Below are positions 7,099-15,718 of a stretch of 64,000 bases of DNA, in pieces. A program made the translations under genes and the position numbers. Where the stretch lies: assembly GCF_009828855.1 (NCBI RefSeq), contig NZ_WUAG01000002.1:1302001-1366000 (forward strand), given 5' to 3'. The notes under the pieces are model-generated. The model was not told the origin of the DNA. It worked only from the letters and a program-made list of their open reading frames with translations, and made no database searches. Positions within the stretch are counted from its first letter, which is position 1, and the number at the start of each line of letters is the position of its first letter. The DNA is from Psychromonas sp. L1A2 (GTDB lineage Bacteria > Pseudomonadota > Gammaproteobacteria > Enterobacterales > Psychromonadaceae).

Positions 7099-8256
7099 TT
7101 ATTTTAAGCCAATGACTAAGTTATCAGCTAGATTATTCAATAAGATAAAGTATGTATCAGGTCCTTGAGTTAAGTCTGAACCTAGTGGGTCAAGCACGCC
7201 TGTTGTTGCGCCAGTTCCTTCGATAATTGTTTCGACTAAGCTTGATTCAAATTGTGGTTCACTGAATACAGCTCGGGCCTTCGTTTTCTTCACTCTTTCA
7301 CGTATCTCGCTAATACCTTTTGCACCAGGTTTTCTATCTGGGTCAATCGTAACAGAACCAACTGCATTTAAATCATAAGCGACTTCAAAGTATTGATAAG
7401 CAGAATGAAATGCAAGATAAGGCGTATCTTTCACTGGTGCTAATTTTTGTTTCAATAATGCATCAAGTGCGACTAGTTTTGTCGTTAATTTAGCTGAGTT
7501 AGCTTGATATTGAACTGCATGTGCAGGGTCGATATCAATTAACATTTTAGTTGTTTCAGTCACTATTTTTTGCGCTACTTTAGGATCTAACCAAAAGTGC
7601 ATATCCATTACACCATGATGATGCTCTTCATGATCAGCATCTTCGTCATGGCCTTCATGTTCTTCGTCATGTGTTGCTTCATGATCCGCATGTTCTTTAT
7701 GACCTTCATGATCATCATCGTGTTCTTCGTCAGTCGCATGTTCTTCATGGCCTTCGTGCTCTTCATCATGATCTTCATGAGTCGCATGTTCTTCATGGCC
7801 TTCGTGCTCTTCATCATGATCTTCATGAGTCGCATGTTCTTCATGACCTTCGTGCTCTTCATGAGTCGCATGGTCTTCGTGATGTTCATGTTCGTCCCAC
7901 TCAACACCGCTACGCGTTTTTAATAGTGATGTTTCAAGTACTTCAGCTAGCTCTAACTGTTTAGCGTTTTCTGCAACCGTTTCTAATGGCTTTTCAAGGA
8001 AGCTTTCCATCTCATGTCCAATCCAAATCACTAGATCTGCACTCGCTAATGCTCTCGCTTCTGAAGGACGTAAAGTATAAGCATGCGGAGAGCCTTTTTT
8101 TACCAATAAAGTTGGCGTAGCAACCCCCTCCATCACTGCACTGACTAATGAATGAAGTGGTTTAATACTGACCACGACTTTCGGGTTTTCATCTGCCATC
8201 AATGTCTGCAATGGCAGTACAAATATAGATAAGCAAATAAATAATAGTTTTTTCAT
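7099..8256 (-). CDS. znuA: Zinc ABC transporter periplasmic binding protein ZnuA
   Basis: A 385-residue zinc-binding protein of the cluster A-I family. A signal peptide ends near residue 21 (LMA-DE). KPLHSLVSAVM and GSPHAYTLRPSEARAL supply the first His ligands, HFWLDP the next and the FHSAYQYF segment the third; the C-terminal GTGATTGVLDPLG closes the fold. Residues 121-216 are an exceptionally long His/Glu/Asp loop built of 16-residue repeats (HEGHEEHATHEDHDEE), which accounts for the excess over the usual length of about 310. The loop is thought to buffer zinc. The ATG has AAAGGA upstream. It is divergent from znuCB, with a Zur box between them. Confidence 0.96.
   Translation of the reverse strand: MKKLLFICLSIFVLPLQTLMADENPKVVVSIKPLHSLVSAVMEGVATPTLLVKKGSPHAYTLRPSEARALASADLVIWIGHEMESFLEKPLETVAENAKQLELAEVLETSLLKTRSGVEWDEHEHHEDHATHEEHEGHEEHATHEDHDEEHEGHEEHATHEDHDEEHEGHEEHATDEEHDDDHEGHKEHADHEATHDEEHEGHDEDADHEEHHHGVMDMHFWLDPKVAQKIVTETTKMLIDIDPAHAVQYQANSAKLTTKLVALDALLKQKLAPVKDTPYLAFHSAYQYFEVAYDLNAVGSVTIDPDRKPGAKGISEIRERVKKTKARAVFSEPQFESSLVETIIEGTGATTGVLDPLGSDLTQGPDTYFILLNNLADNLVIGLK
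7693..7880 (-). repeat. 48-bp in-frame tandem repeat inside znuA
   Basis: Units at 7741-7788 and 7789-7836 are identical or nearly so. A degenerate unit precedes (from about 7693) and a truncated one follows (from 7837). The unit encodes 16 residues of the His-rich loop, so copy number can change without a frameshift. Confidence 0.85.
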
Positions 8257-8286
8257 GTTTAGTCCTTTAAGATAGTTGATTAACGT

Positions 8287-8305
8287 AATGTTATATTATA
8301 ACATT
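8287..8305. promoter_or_regulatory. Zur box between znuA and znuCB
   Basis: AATGTTATA-T-TATAACATT is a perfect 9-1-9 palindrome identical in form to the gammaproteobacterial Zur operator. It lies 31 bp upstream of the znuA start and about 90 bp upstream of znuC, so zinc-loaded Zur should repress both transcripts. Confidence 0.93.
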
Positions 8306-8394
8306 TTAAGTTGTCAACAAGCTATAAAATACATTAAAAGTGATTGACACAAGCACTACAAAAGAAATGATTAAATAAAGGTAATTTGTTAACA

Positions 8395-9186
8395 ATGTTA
8401 GCGATCAATAAAGATAATAACAGTCAACCACTACTCACTTTAAGCAATGTAAATCTACAAATAAGCGGTCGTTCATTACTTGAATCAGTGGATTTACAAC
8501 TTAAACCCGGTGAAATAGTCACGGTTGTAGGCCCTAATGGCGCAGGTAAAACAACCTTATTGCGGGTTGCACTTGGTTTACAAAAACCAACATCAGGCAA
8601 AGTAGAAAAGGCTAAAGATGTAACAATTGGTTATGTGCCACAAAAACTTCACATCGATCCCACCTTTCCTATTACAGTAAGGCGCTTTTTAGCATTAGCA
8701 AAAGGCCACGATAAAACAAAATTTGTACCTTTATTAAAAGATGTTGGCGCGGAGCATGTTATTGATTCGCCATTACAAGGTTTATCAGGCGGTGAATTAC
8801 AACGTGTGCTAATGGCTAGAGCGTTAATGCGTGAACCTGACATTTTAGTGTTAGATGAACCCGTGCAAGGAGTTGATGTACATGGCCAAGTTGAATTATA
8901 TGACTTGATCAGTCGTGTACGTACAGAGCGCGGTTGTGCCATTTTAATGGTATCTCATGACTTGCATTTAGTAATGGCATCTACTGATCGTGTATTTTGT
9001 TTAAACAAACATATTTGTTGTAGTGGGACACCTGAAGTCGTCGTTAATGACCCTGCTTACACAGCACTTTTTGGCCCATACGCAGCAAGACATTTAGCAT
9101 TTTACGTACATGATAAAGAACATCAGCACGACCATGAACATCATCATGAGTGTTGTGGGAACGAGGAAGACAGCAAGAATGGATGA
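8395..9186 (+). CDS. znuC: Zinc ABC transporter ATP-binding protein ZnuC
   Basis: The ATPase of the zinc importer. Walker A is GPNGAGKT, the signature is LSGGELQRVLMARAL, Walker B is ILVLDEP, and MVSHDLHLVMA carries the switch His. HICCSGTPEVV is typical of ZnuC, and a His-rich tail (KEHQHDHEHHHECC) probably binds zinc. I start at the ATG at 8395 (263 residues). A TTG at 8386 is in frame and sits closer to the AAAGG at 8377-8381, so the true start could be three codons earlier. The stop overlaps the znuB start by eight bases. Confidence 0.95.
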   Translation: MLAINKDNNSQPLLTLSNVNLQISGRSLLESVDLQLKPGEIVTVVGPNGAGKTTLLRVALGLQKPTSGKVEKAKDVTIGYVPQKLHIDPTFPITVRRFLALAKGHDKTKFVPLLKDVGAEHVIDSPLQGLSGGELQRVLMARALMREPDILVLDEPVQGVDVHGQVELYDLISRVRTERGCAILMVSHDLHLVMASTDRVFCLNKHICCSGTPEVVVNDPAYTALFGPYAARHLAFYVHDKEHQHDHEHHHECCGNEEDSKNG

Positions 9187-9964
9187 TTTTTTATTAAGAG
9201 CACTGTTAGGTGGACTAGGTGTAGCCTTAGTTGCTGGGCCTTTTGGTTCGTTTGTGGTGTGGAGACGACTAGCCTATTTTGGTGACACCTTGGCACATTC
9301 TGCTTTATTAGGTGTTGCACTTGGTTTTATTTTGCATATCAACCTGACTTTAGGCATTTTTATTATTTGCCAAATTTTAGCGATTCTCTTGTTTATTAGC
9401 CAATATCAGCGTCAACTCGCCAGTGATACGTTATTGGGGATATTCTCCCATGGAGCATTGTCTCTTGGGTTAGTCGCATTAGCCTTTATGGATAATGTCA
9501 GAATCGACTTAGTGAGCTATCTGTTCGGTGATATTTTGGCGATTGGTTATGATGATCTATATTGGATTTATGGTGCAGGTGGTGCCGCATTATTAGGATT
9601 GATTTGGATCTGGAAACCTCTGTTATCAATTACCATTCACGAAGATTTAGCCCGTGTTGAGGGATTACCTGTTGATCGCATTAACTGGCTATTTTTAGGA
9701 TTAATTGCATTGATTGTAGCAATTATGATGAAAGTCGTTGGTATGTTATTAGTGACAGCTTTGTTAATCATCCCTGCTGCAACTGCAAGGCGCTTTGCAA
9801 ATACGCCTGAAAGTATGGCATTAATCGCAATGGTGATTGGTGCAATGAGTGTGGGATTAGGCCTATGGGGATCTTTTGAATACGACACGCCATCAGGTCC
9901 AACGATTGTAGTGGCAGGCTGTATTTTGTTTATCGGCAGCATTTTATTACCGAGAAGACATTAA
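9179..9964 (+). CDS. znuB: Zinc ABC transporter permease ZnuB
   Basis: A 261-residue inner-membrane permease of the ABC-3 family with about eight hydrophobic helices. The N-terminus MDDFLLRALLGGLGVALVAG, the GDTLAHSALLGVALG segment and GMLLVTALLIIPAATARR are characteristic. I start at the ATG at 9179 because it has GAGGAAG upstream and begins the family-like N-terminus; the frame is open further upstream inside znuC. It pairs with ZnuC to move zinc into the cytoplasm. Confidence 0.95.
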   Translation: MDDFLLRALLGGLGVALVAGPFGSFVVWRRLAYFGDTLAHSALLGVALGFILHINLTLGIFIICQILAILLFISQYQRQLASDTLLGIFSHGALSLGLVALAFMDNVRIDLVSYLFGDILAIGYDDLYWIYGAGGAALLGLIWIWKPLLSITIHEDLARVEGLPVDRINWLFLGLIALIVAIMMKVVGMLLVTALLIIPAATARRFANTPESMALIAMVIGAMSVGLGLWGSFEYDTPSGPTIVVAGCILFIGSILLPRRH

Positions 9965-9988
9965 ATAATACAGTAAAATATTAATAAT

Positions 9989-10020
9989 AAAAAAGGAGCT
10001 CTCAATTAGCTCCTTTTTTA
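9989..10020 (+). terminator. Rho-independent terminator after znuB
   Basis: The stem AAAAAGGAGCT/AGCTCCTTTTT ends in a T run, 25 bp after the znuB stop. The MITE-like repeat begins exactly at its end. Confidence 0.88.
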
Positions 10021-10243
10021 TGCCGATTACATTAAATAATTGTTCTAAATTTTACGCAGAAAAAATGACTGAACTTAAGGCGCAAGTTGAGGCTTTTCGA
10101 AGGTTAACTTCACTAATCGTCTGTCGGATAATTAACTAAAAGAGGTTAATTCTCTAATAGGTTGTCCCCTTTATGAAACTTACAACGAACAAATAAGTTA
10201 TTTTAACCAGTAAAATAGATCAGTTAATTAGTGTGATTGATAT
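10020..10243. mobile_element. MITE-like dispersed repeat, copy 1 (with internal extra segment)
   Basis: The core 10020-10151 matches 32655-32784 with about 17 differences over roughly 130 bp by hand alignment. The two ends are imperfect inverted repeats of about 20 bp (ATGCCGATTACATTAAATAA against the complement of the right end, about 14 of 20 matching). This copy has about 70 extra bases before its right end, which touches the stop codon of the HAD gene. No open frame is present. It is probably non-autonomous and moved by a transposase encoded elsewhere. Confidence 0.6.
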
Positions 10244-10908
10244 TATTTACCCCAATCAAAGATCTGCCATTCAGGATGTTTTATTGCTTCGACTGATAAA
10301 CGCTCACAAGGGTTCACTAAATACGCATAATCGGCATATTCACATAATGGTAAATCGTTAATTGAATCACTATAAAAGTGAATTGCCTCAAAGCTAGTTT
10401 TTTGTTCAGCAAGCCATTGCTCTAGGCGTAATATTTTCCCTTCACGATAGGTCGCAATGCCAGTGACTTGATTAAGATAGCAGCCCTTTTCAACGACAAG
10501 ATCAATACCTAACGCATTTTCTATACCGATGGATTTTGCGACTTTTTTAACAATAAAAGTGACCGTTGCCGAAATCACTAAACATCGGGTGCCTTTGGCA
10601 TTTAAAGCATTAACTAGCGTAATCGCTTCAGGGAAAACCAAGGGAAGAATTTTCGTACTGACAAACTCATCTACCAAGTTATCTATTTCATGTTGCGGAA
10701 TAGTTGTTATGGGAGCAAGCGTATAGAAAATATATTCCTCCATATCTAGCTCACCTTTCGCATATTTCACCATTAATGCTTTATCAGTCGCTAAATAATC
10801 CGGATCAATAACAATATCTTTTTCAACTAAAAACGCACTCCACAAGCTAGCACAGTCTCCGTTGACTAAGGTCTCATCCATATCAAAAACGTGTAGTGCT
10901 TGCGACAT
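10243..10908 (-). CDS. HAD-IB family phosphatase (SerB-like)
   Basis: A 221-residue haloacid-dehalogenase-fold hydrolase. Motif I FDMDETL (Asp nucleophile Asp9 and Asp11), motif II ISATVTF and motif IV YSDSINDLPL are all present, with a small helical cap between motifs I and II, as in the HAD-IB group of phosphoserine and phosphocholine phosphatases. It is the last gene of the ABC importer operon, one base after the ATPase gene. I infer that it releases phosphate from a monoester made from the imported compound. There is no signal peptide, so it acts in the cytoplasm. Confidence 0.82.
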   Translation of the reverse strand: MSQALHVFDMDETLVNGDCASLWSAFLVEKDIVIDPDYLATDKALMVKYAKGELDMEEYIFYTLAPITTIPQHEIDNLVDEFVSTKILPLVFPEAITLVNALNAKGTRCLVISATVTFIVKKVAKSIGIENALGIDLVVEKGCYLNQVTGIATYREGKILRLEQWLAEQKTSFEAIHFYSDSINDLPLCEYADYAYLVNPCERLSVEAIKHPEWQIFDWGK

Positions 10909-10909
10909 G

Positions 10910-11929
10910 TTAAGCCCTCACTGGTTGAATTTCATTTAAGTTAAACATCAGCTCAAGTGAGCTTCCTTTTGCCATTAATCGTTCCGATGAACGGTTAAGT
11001 AAGTCAACAGTTAGCTCGTTCTCCTCAACCTTTAGGTTATAGCGGATTACGTTTCCTAATAACTGATGAGAAAGAACGGTCGCTGGCATCGGTGCTGATA
11101 TATGTTCACCGTACTTGCGGCCAGCTTCACGAATGTAAATAGATTCAGGACGAATCGCCACTTTTTCTTGGCTAGCTAAGTTAAACCATTGGTTAGCTGT
11201 TTCGGCTTCAATTAAATTGTAATGACCCATGAATGATGCAACAAACTCATTAGCAGGTTTTGTATAAATATCTTCAGGCTTGCCTTGCTGAACAATTGAA
11301 CCTTGATCCATCAAGAAAATCCTATCTGATAATAACATCGCTTCTTCTTGGTCATGTGTTACAAACACTGTCGTTAGGTTTAACTCTCGTTGAATATTAA
11401 GGATTTGCTGACGTAGACTTTTACGTATTTTTGCATCAAGCGCCGACAAAGGTTCGTCTAACAAAAGTATTCTAGGTTTCACCACCAAAGCACGAGCCAA
11501 TGCCACACGTTGACGTTGACCACCAGACAGTTCGCTAGGATAGAATTTTTCTTTACCGTCTAGCTCGACTAAATCAATCATTTTCTTGGCTTCTGAGCGT
11601 GCTTCAGATTTACTAATCCCCTTCATTTTCAATCCAAAAGCAACGTTATCTTCAACGGTCATATTCGGAAACAACGCGTATGATTGAAATACCATACCAA
11701 TTTCTCGTTGTTGAGGGGAGATATCAGTAATATCTTCACCATCAACCCAAAGCTCACCATCGTCCACTTGATTTAACCCAGCGAGACAACGTAATAACGT
11801 TGATTTTCCGCATCCACTTGGTCCAAGTAAGGTAATAAACTCACCTTTTTCAATCTCAAAATTAATATCTTGAAACACCGTCACATCACCAAAACTTTTA
11901 GCCAATTGACTCACTTTAACGTAGCTCAT
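10910..11929 (-). CDS. ABC transporter ATP-binding protein (PotA/FbpC/PhnT-like)
   Basis: A 339-residue importer ATPase with Walker A GPSGCGKS, the Q-loop in GMVFQSYALFPNMTVEDN, signature LSGGQRQRVALARAL, Walker B ILLLDEPLSALD, switch His in VFVTHDQEEA and a C-terminal TOBE-like regulatory domain from about residue 240. It energises the two permeases encoded just upstream in the operon. Its start overlaps the permease stop in a TAATG junction. The family covers iron, polyamine, sulfate and 2-aminoethylphosphonate importers. Confidence 0.92.
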   Translation of the reverse strand: MSYVKVSQLAKSFGDVTVFQDINFEIEKGEFITLLGPSGCGKSTLLRCLAGLNQVDDGELWVDGEDITDISPQQREIGMVFQSYALFPNMTVEDNVAFGLKMKGISKSEARSEAKKMIDLVELDGKEKFYPSELSGGQRQRVALARALVVKPRILLLDEPLSALDAKIRKSLRQQILNIQRELNLTTVFVTHDQEEAMLLSDRIFLMDQGSIVQQGKPEDIYTKPANEFVASFMGHYNLIEAETANQWFNLASQEKVAIRPESIYIREAGRKYGEHISAPMPATVLSHQLLGNVIRYNLKVEENELTVDLLNRSSERLMAKGSSLELMFNLNEIQPVRA

Positions 11930-12714
11930 TATTGATTCCCTCTACTGAAACGGGTTGCTAACCAAGTACATACAAAAATAAACGCAAAATAGGTCATTAC
12001 TAAAGCAGATGTAAAATGCCCACTGGTTTGACGCATGTTATATAGATATATTTGTAACGTTTCATAACGCGTACCCACCAATATATTGGCAAACACAAAT
12101 TCACCTAATAAGAATGAGAAAGAAAGAAACGCTGATGCCAATAAACCTTTTTTCAAGTTTGGCAAAATGATCAACAGATAAGCTTTAGTCGTGCTTGCCC
12201 CTAAAAGATGTGCAGCATCGACCAAATCTCTTAGATTAATCGTTGTGAAACTATTTGAAATGGCACGATACATAAAAGGTAATGCAATGGTGAAATAGGT
12301 ACCGATTAAAATCCAAGGTGTGCCAACTAATTGAATTGAGCTATCGGCATAAAGTTGTAATAACCCAACCGATGAAACAACTGGTGGAACAGCAAAAGGT
12401 AATAGAATCAATATATTCATTACTTTATCCAAACTAGGATAATAATAAAAAATAACAAAGATCATCGGTAACACTAACACCATCGCTAATAATAATGATG
12501 CAATACAGATAAACAACGAACGACCAAAAGCATCCAAAAAGCGAGGATCAGTTAGCAGTTGCGAATACCATTTCAATGAAAAACCATCCGGTAAAATAGT
12601 CGCCCCCCAACTCGATGAAAAAGAGTAAAGTAAGGTGGCAAAAATCGGAATAAATAATAGACCAGAGATACCATATACGATGGTTTTATGGAGCGTTAAA
12701 TTAGTATTATGCAT
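11929..12714 (-). CDS. ABC transporter permease (second subunit)
   Basis: A 261-residue inner-membrane permease of the binding-protein-dependent transport family with six predicted helices. The cytoplasmic EAA-type loop reads DLVDAAHLLGASTTKAYLLI. It overlaps the first permease gene by eight bases and the ATPase gene by one, so the operon is tightly coupled. Substrate is set by the binding protein encoded at 14493-15548. Confidence 0.9.
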   Translation of the reverse strand: MHNTNLTLHKTIVYGISGLLFIPIFATLLYSFSSSWGATILPDGFSLKWYSQLLTDPRFLDAFGRSLFICIASLLLAMVLVLPMIFVIFYYYPSLDKVMNILILLPFAVPPVVSSVGLLQLYADSSIQLVGTPWILIGTYFTIALPFMYRAISNSFTTINLRDLVDAAHLLGASTTKAYLLIILPNLKKGLLASAFLSFSFLLGEFVFANILVGTRYETLQIYLYNMRQTSGHFTSALVMTYFAFIFVCTWLATRFSRGNQ

Positions 12715-13663
12715 GGTAGCTCCTTGAAATTAACCATTGATTAACCGCAGTGATAATGGCCAGCAATAACATTAATAAAGCAGAAATAGCCGCTGCTAAA
12801 TTCGGTTCTAAAAATAAATCGCCCGAAACTAAACTAGCAATACGAATCGTTACCATGTTGTAGTTACCAGAGGTCAATGCATACACACTTGCATAGGCGC
12901 CAATGGCATTGGCAAACAAAATGATAAATGTACCTAATAAAGCCGGAGATAAAATAGGTAATCCTATTTTCATCCAGTATTGACGAGAGTTTGCACCTAG
13001 TAACATTGAGGCTTCATAAGCATCTTTTTTTAAGGCATCAAAAGCGGGATATAAAAGAAGAGCACCAAGTGGAATTTGAAAGTAAATATAAAGGGCTAAT
13101 AGCCCAGAGCTACTGTATAAATCAAAATCACCTAATATTCCCCATTGTCTTAATAACAAGGTAACAGCGCCGTTCGTACCCAGAATAATAATAAAAGCAA
13201 AAGCGAGAGGGACACCTGCAAAGTTACTACTCATATTAGTAAAAGCGACAATTGCATCACGAATTTTACTGTCTAAATGTCTCAATGATGAAACAAGAAT
13301 AGCAGCAAGAATAAGCCCGATAAAACTAGACCAAAAAGCAATCCAAAGACTATTACTAAAACCTTGTAAGATAAAAGCAGAGTCCATTATCTCGCTATAA
13401 TTTTCTAAGCTCCACTCTCCCTCATAAAGAAAACTATTCACAAGCACCCAAACCATTGGTGCAATTTGGAAGAGATAATAAAAAATGATAAAAGGAATTA
13501 ACCATAATACTGGTTTATATTTACCTAACTTTGCTTTAAAAGTAGGTGTCCCTTTTTTCATATATAAGGGATTAGCTTGTATAGATTTAACGTCTTTATT
13601 CACACCATCTATATCAGCAGTACCGTCTATATTAGTAACGGCAATAGGTTTCGTTGTTATCAT
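12707..13663 (-). CDS. ABC transporter permease (first subunit)
   Basis: A 318-residue permease with an N-terminal cytoplasmic extension of about 50 residues before the first helix and an EAA-type loop (AYEASMLLGANSRQYWMKI). It resembles the paired permeases of iron/polyamine/phosphonate-type importers. It partners the 261-residue permease and the ATPase downstream. The N-terminal extension is polar and Lys-rich with no motif that I recognise. Confidence 0.88.
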   Translation of the reverse strand: MITTKPIAVTNIDGTADIDGVNKDVKSIQANPLYMKKGTPTFKAKLGKYKPVLWLIPFIIFYYLFQIAPMVWVLVNSFLYEGEWSLENYSEIMDSAFILQGFSNSLWIAFWSSFIGLILAAILVSSLRHLDSKIRDAIVAFTNMSSNFAGVPLAFAFIIILGTNGAVTLLLRQWGILGDFDLYSSSGLLALYIYFQIPLGALLLYPAFDALKKDAYEASMLLGANSRQYWMKIGLPILSPALLGTFIILFANAIGAYASVYALTSGNYNMVTIRIASLVSGDLFLEPNLAAAISALLMLLLAIITAVNQWLISRSYHA

Positions 13664-13677
13664 GCTGCAATCCTTAT

Positions 13678-14481
13678 TTATACTAATACATCGGCAGCAA
13701 ATGCTTTTTGATGTTGTAAACCAAGCAGTTCACAAACCAAACCACATATCTCAGTTTGTTTTATCGACACATCAAAATGACTAAAACGATTACCAATAAG
13801 ATACAAAGGGACTTCACGCTCTTCCGCTAAAGTACCTCCGTGTGAACGATCATTATTCATGCCGTGATCACTGGTTATTAATATTTGGTAACCTTCTTCA
13901 ATCCATGCAGGTAAAAAGTCAGATAAAATAACATCCGCTTGACGTGCACTATTACGATATTCAGCAGAATCTAATCCAAACTTATGTCCTGCATCATCAA
14001 TGTTCATTGAGTGAACAAGTAAAAAATCAGGATCAAACTCTTGTCGAAGATATTCACCATCCAATAACAAAGCTTGATCTGGATAATGATCCCAGTGATA
14101 AAAAATACCATGTTGAATTTGCAGACTTTCATTATGAGTATGACGATCACGTATCGCATCATATGGAGAGCGATTATATAACTCACTCACCCAATGATAA
14201 GCAGCTGCAGCGGTCGCTTTACCTTGGCTTTGCGCTAAGCTAAAAATCGAATCAAACAAAGAACGACGCGTTACGTTATTGTGTACGATGCCACTTTCAA
14301 CCGGTGTAATACCCGTTAATATACATTCGTATAAAGGGCGAGAAAGTGATGGTAATTCGCTATAAAGTGAGTATTGGCTTGCTTTCTTGTGTTCTACTAA
14401 ACCATTTAAGTAGCCCAAACAATCTTGAGCTACTTTTAGATTTAAGCCATCAAGAACAACAAGTATGACCTTATCATTCAT
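13678..14481 (-). CDS. Alkaline-phosphatase-superfamily phosphodiesterase/phosphohydrolase (NPP-like)
   Basis: A 267-residue cytoplasmic enzyme with all binuclear-zinc landmarks of the superfamily: Asp9 in VLDGLN, nucleophile region LPSLSRPLYECILTG, NIDDAGHKFG, ITSDHGM and the final HGGTL. It is shorter than classical phosphatases and resembles the nucleotide pyrophosphatase/phosphodiesterase branch. I start at the ATG at 14481, which has AGGATTTAAG before it; the frame is open 15 codons upstream. Lacking a signal peptide, it should act on an imported compound. With the HAD enzyme it could form a two-step release of phosphate, or act as a phosphonate hydrolase. The substrate is unknown. Confidence 0.82.
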   Translation of the reverse strand: MNDKVILVVLDGLNLKVAQDCLGYLNGLVEHKKASQYSLYSELPSLSRPLYECILTGITPVESGIVHNNVTRRSLFDSIFSLAQSQGKATAAAAYHWVSELYNRSPYDAIRDRHTHNESLQIQHGIFYHWDHYPDQALLLDGEYLRQEFDPDFLLVHSMNIDDAGHKFGLDSAEYRNSARQADVILSDFLPAWIEEGYQILITSDHGMNNDRSHGGTLAEEREVPLYLIGNRFSHFDVSIKQTEICGLVCELLGLQHQKAFAADVLV

Positions 14482-14492
14482 CTTAAATCCTT

Positions 14493-15548
14493 TTAGTTTT
14501 GGTAGATAAGAACGCCTTCTTGCCATTTACGTGGCAATTTACGTGCAGATTTTTCCCAAGCAGAGAAGTCTGAGATTGGGTGAGCTGATTTATATTGTTC
14601 GTTTGGAATAAGCTTGGCTTGAATTTCATCAGGTAGTTTTACACTAGTACGAATCGGACGAGCATAACCATCCGCTAAGTTAACCTGACCCGCATCACTA
14701 AATATATATTCACGCGCTAGTTTTGCAGCGTTAGGGTTTTTAGCATATTTATTGATGATAGTAGTGTAACCAGAAATCACCGAACCATCTTGTGGAATAC
14801 CAACAGTAAAGCGGCTACGGTCAATTTGGTCACGGTAACTTAGCGCATTAAAGTCCCATAAAATAGCAACTTCGACTTCGCCTTTTTCTAAGTTAGCAAC
14901 ACTAGGGTTAGTAAATGATAAACGCCCTTGTTTTGCTAATTTACCAAAGAATTCAATAGCAGGATCAAGATTACTTTCATCCCCACCGTTCGCAATAGCC
15001 GCAGCTAAAACAGCATTGTTAGCCTGTGAAGCGACACCAACATCACCAACGGTCACTTTATAACTACCTTTTAGTAAATCCGCCCATGTTTTAGGCGCAT
15101 CTTTTACTAGATTGTTGTTAGAAATGAATGAAATCGTCCCAGTGTAAGCTAATGCCCAATGCCCATCTGCATCTTTTGCCCAAGTAGGAACATCGTCCCA
15201 TGTACTTGGTTTATAAGGTTGCGATACACCTTTTTTTACTGCAACTCGTGCAAATGCAAAACCTACATCGCCAATATCTGCTGTAGCATTAGACTTTTCC
15301 GCATCAAATTTTGCAATTTCTTGTGCAGAACTCATATCAGTATCTTGATGTTCTATACCATATTCAGTTTTAAGGTCAGCCCAAGTATCTTTCCAGTTTG
15401 CCCAGCTATCAGGCATTCCGATACTGTAAACTTGACCTTCTTTTTGAGCGGCAGCTACAAGTGAATCGATATTAACCGGTTCAGCAGCATAAAGAGACTG
15501 TGATAGAGAGAGTGCAATAAGTGTTGTTGAAACTTTAAATGTATTCAT
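14493..15548 (-). CDS. ABC transporter periplasmic substrate-binding protein
   Basis: A 351-residue periplasmic binding protein with a clear signal peptide (cut after SLYA-AEP near residue 22) and the fold of the iron/polyamine/phosphonate group (SBP_bac_6-like): GQVYSIGMPDSWANW, VTVGDVGVASQANNAVLAAA, EVAILWDFNALSYRD and AREYIFSDAGQVNLADGYARP. It is the first gene of a six-gene operon ending in the HAD phosphatase. No FeIII Tyr pair is obvious, which together with the two phosphohydrolases argues for an organophosphorus ligand. Confidence 0.88.
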   Translation of the reverse strand: MNTFKVSTTLIALSLSQSLYAAEPVNIDSLVAAAQKEGQVYSIGMPDSWANWKDTWADLKTEYGIEHQDTDMSSAQEIAKFDAEKSNATADIGDVGFAFARVAVKKGVSQPYKPSTWDDVPTWAKDADGHWALAYTGTISFISNNNLVKDAPKTWADLLKGSYKVTVGDVGVASQANNAVLAAAIANGGDESNLDPAIEFFGKLAKQGRLSFTNPSVANLEKGEVEVAILWDFNALSYRDQIDRSRFTVGIPQDGSVISGYTTIINKYAKNPNAAKLAREYIFSDAGQVNLADGYARPIRTSVKLPDEIQAKLIPNEQYKSAHPISDFSAWEKSARKLPRKWQEGVLIYQN

Positions 15549-15563
15549 TTTACTTCCATCCTT

Positions 15564-15575
15564 TGGACTAGTTCA
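15564..15575. promoter_or_regulatory. Predicted GntR/HutC operator near the binding-protein gene
   Basis: TGGACTAGTTCA is a near-perfect palindrome 16 bp upstream of the binding-protein start. It shares TGGACTAG with the second site at 15734 and resembles the TGGTCTAGACCA-like sites of HutC-type PhnF/PhnR regulators. Confidence 0.5.
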
Positions 15576-15718
15576 GTGAGTTCATTTTTCATACTACAAG
15601 AGAAACATTACAGTTTTTTGACAGATATTCAAAACTTTTTTTAATTTTGTTACCTGACTAACCTATTTTAAAAATAATAAAACCATAAATTATTACTTTT
15701 AATGTATATTGAATACTT

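Noticed and set aside
7597-7964. Several open frames opposite or shifted within the His-rich part of znuA
   Set aside because: They arise from the repetitive low-complexity codons of the znuA repeat and have no ribosome sites.
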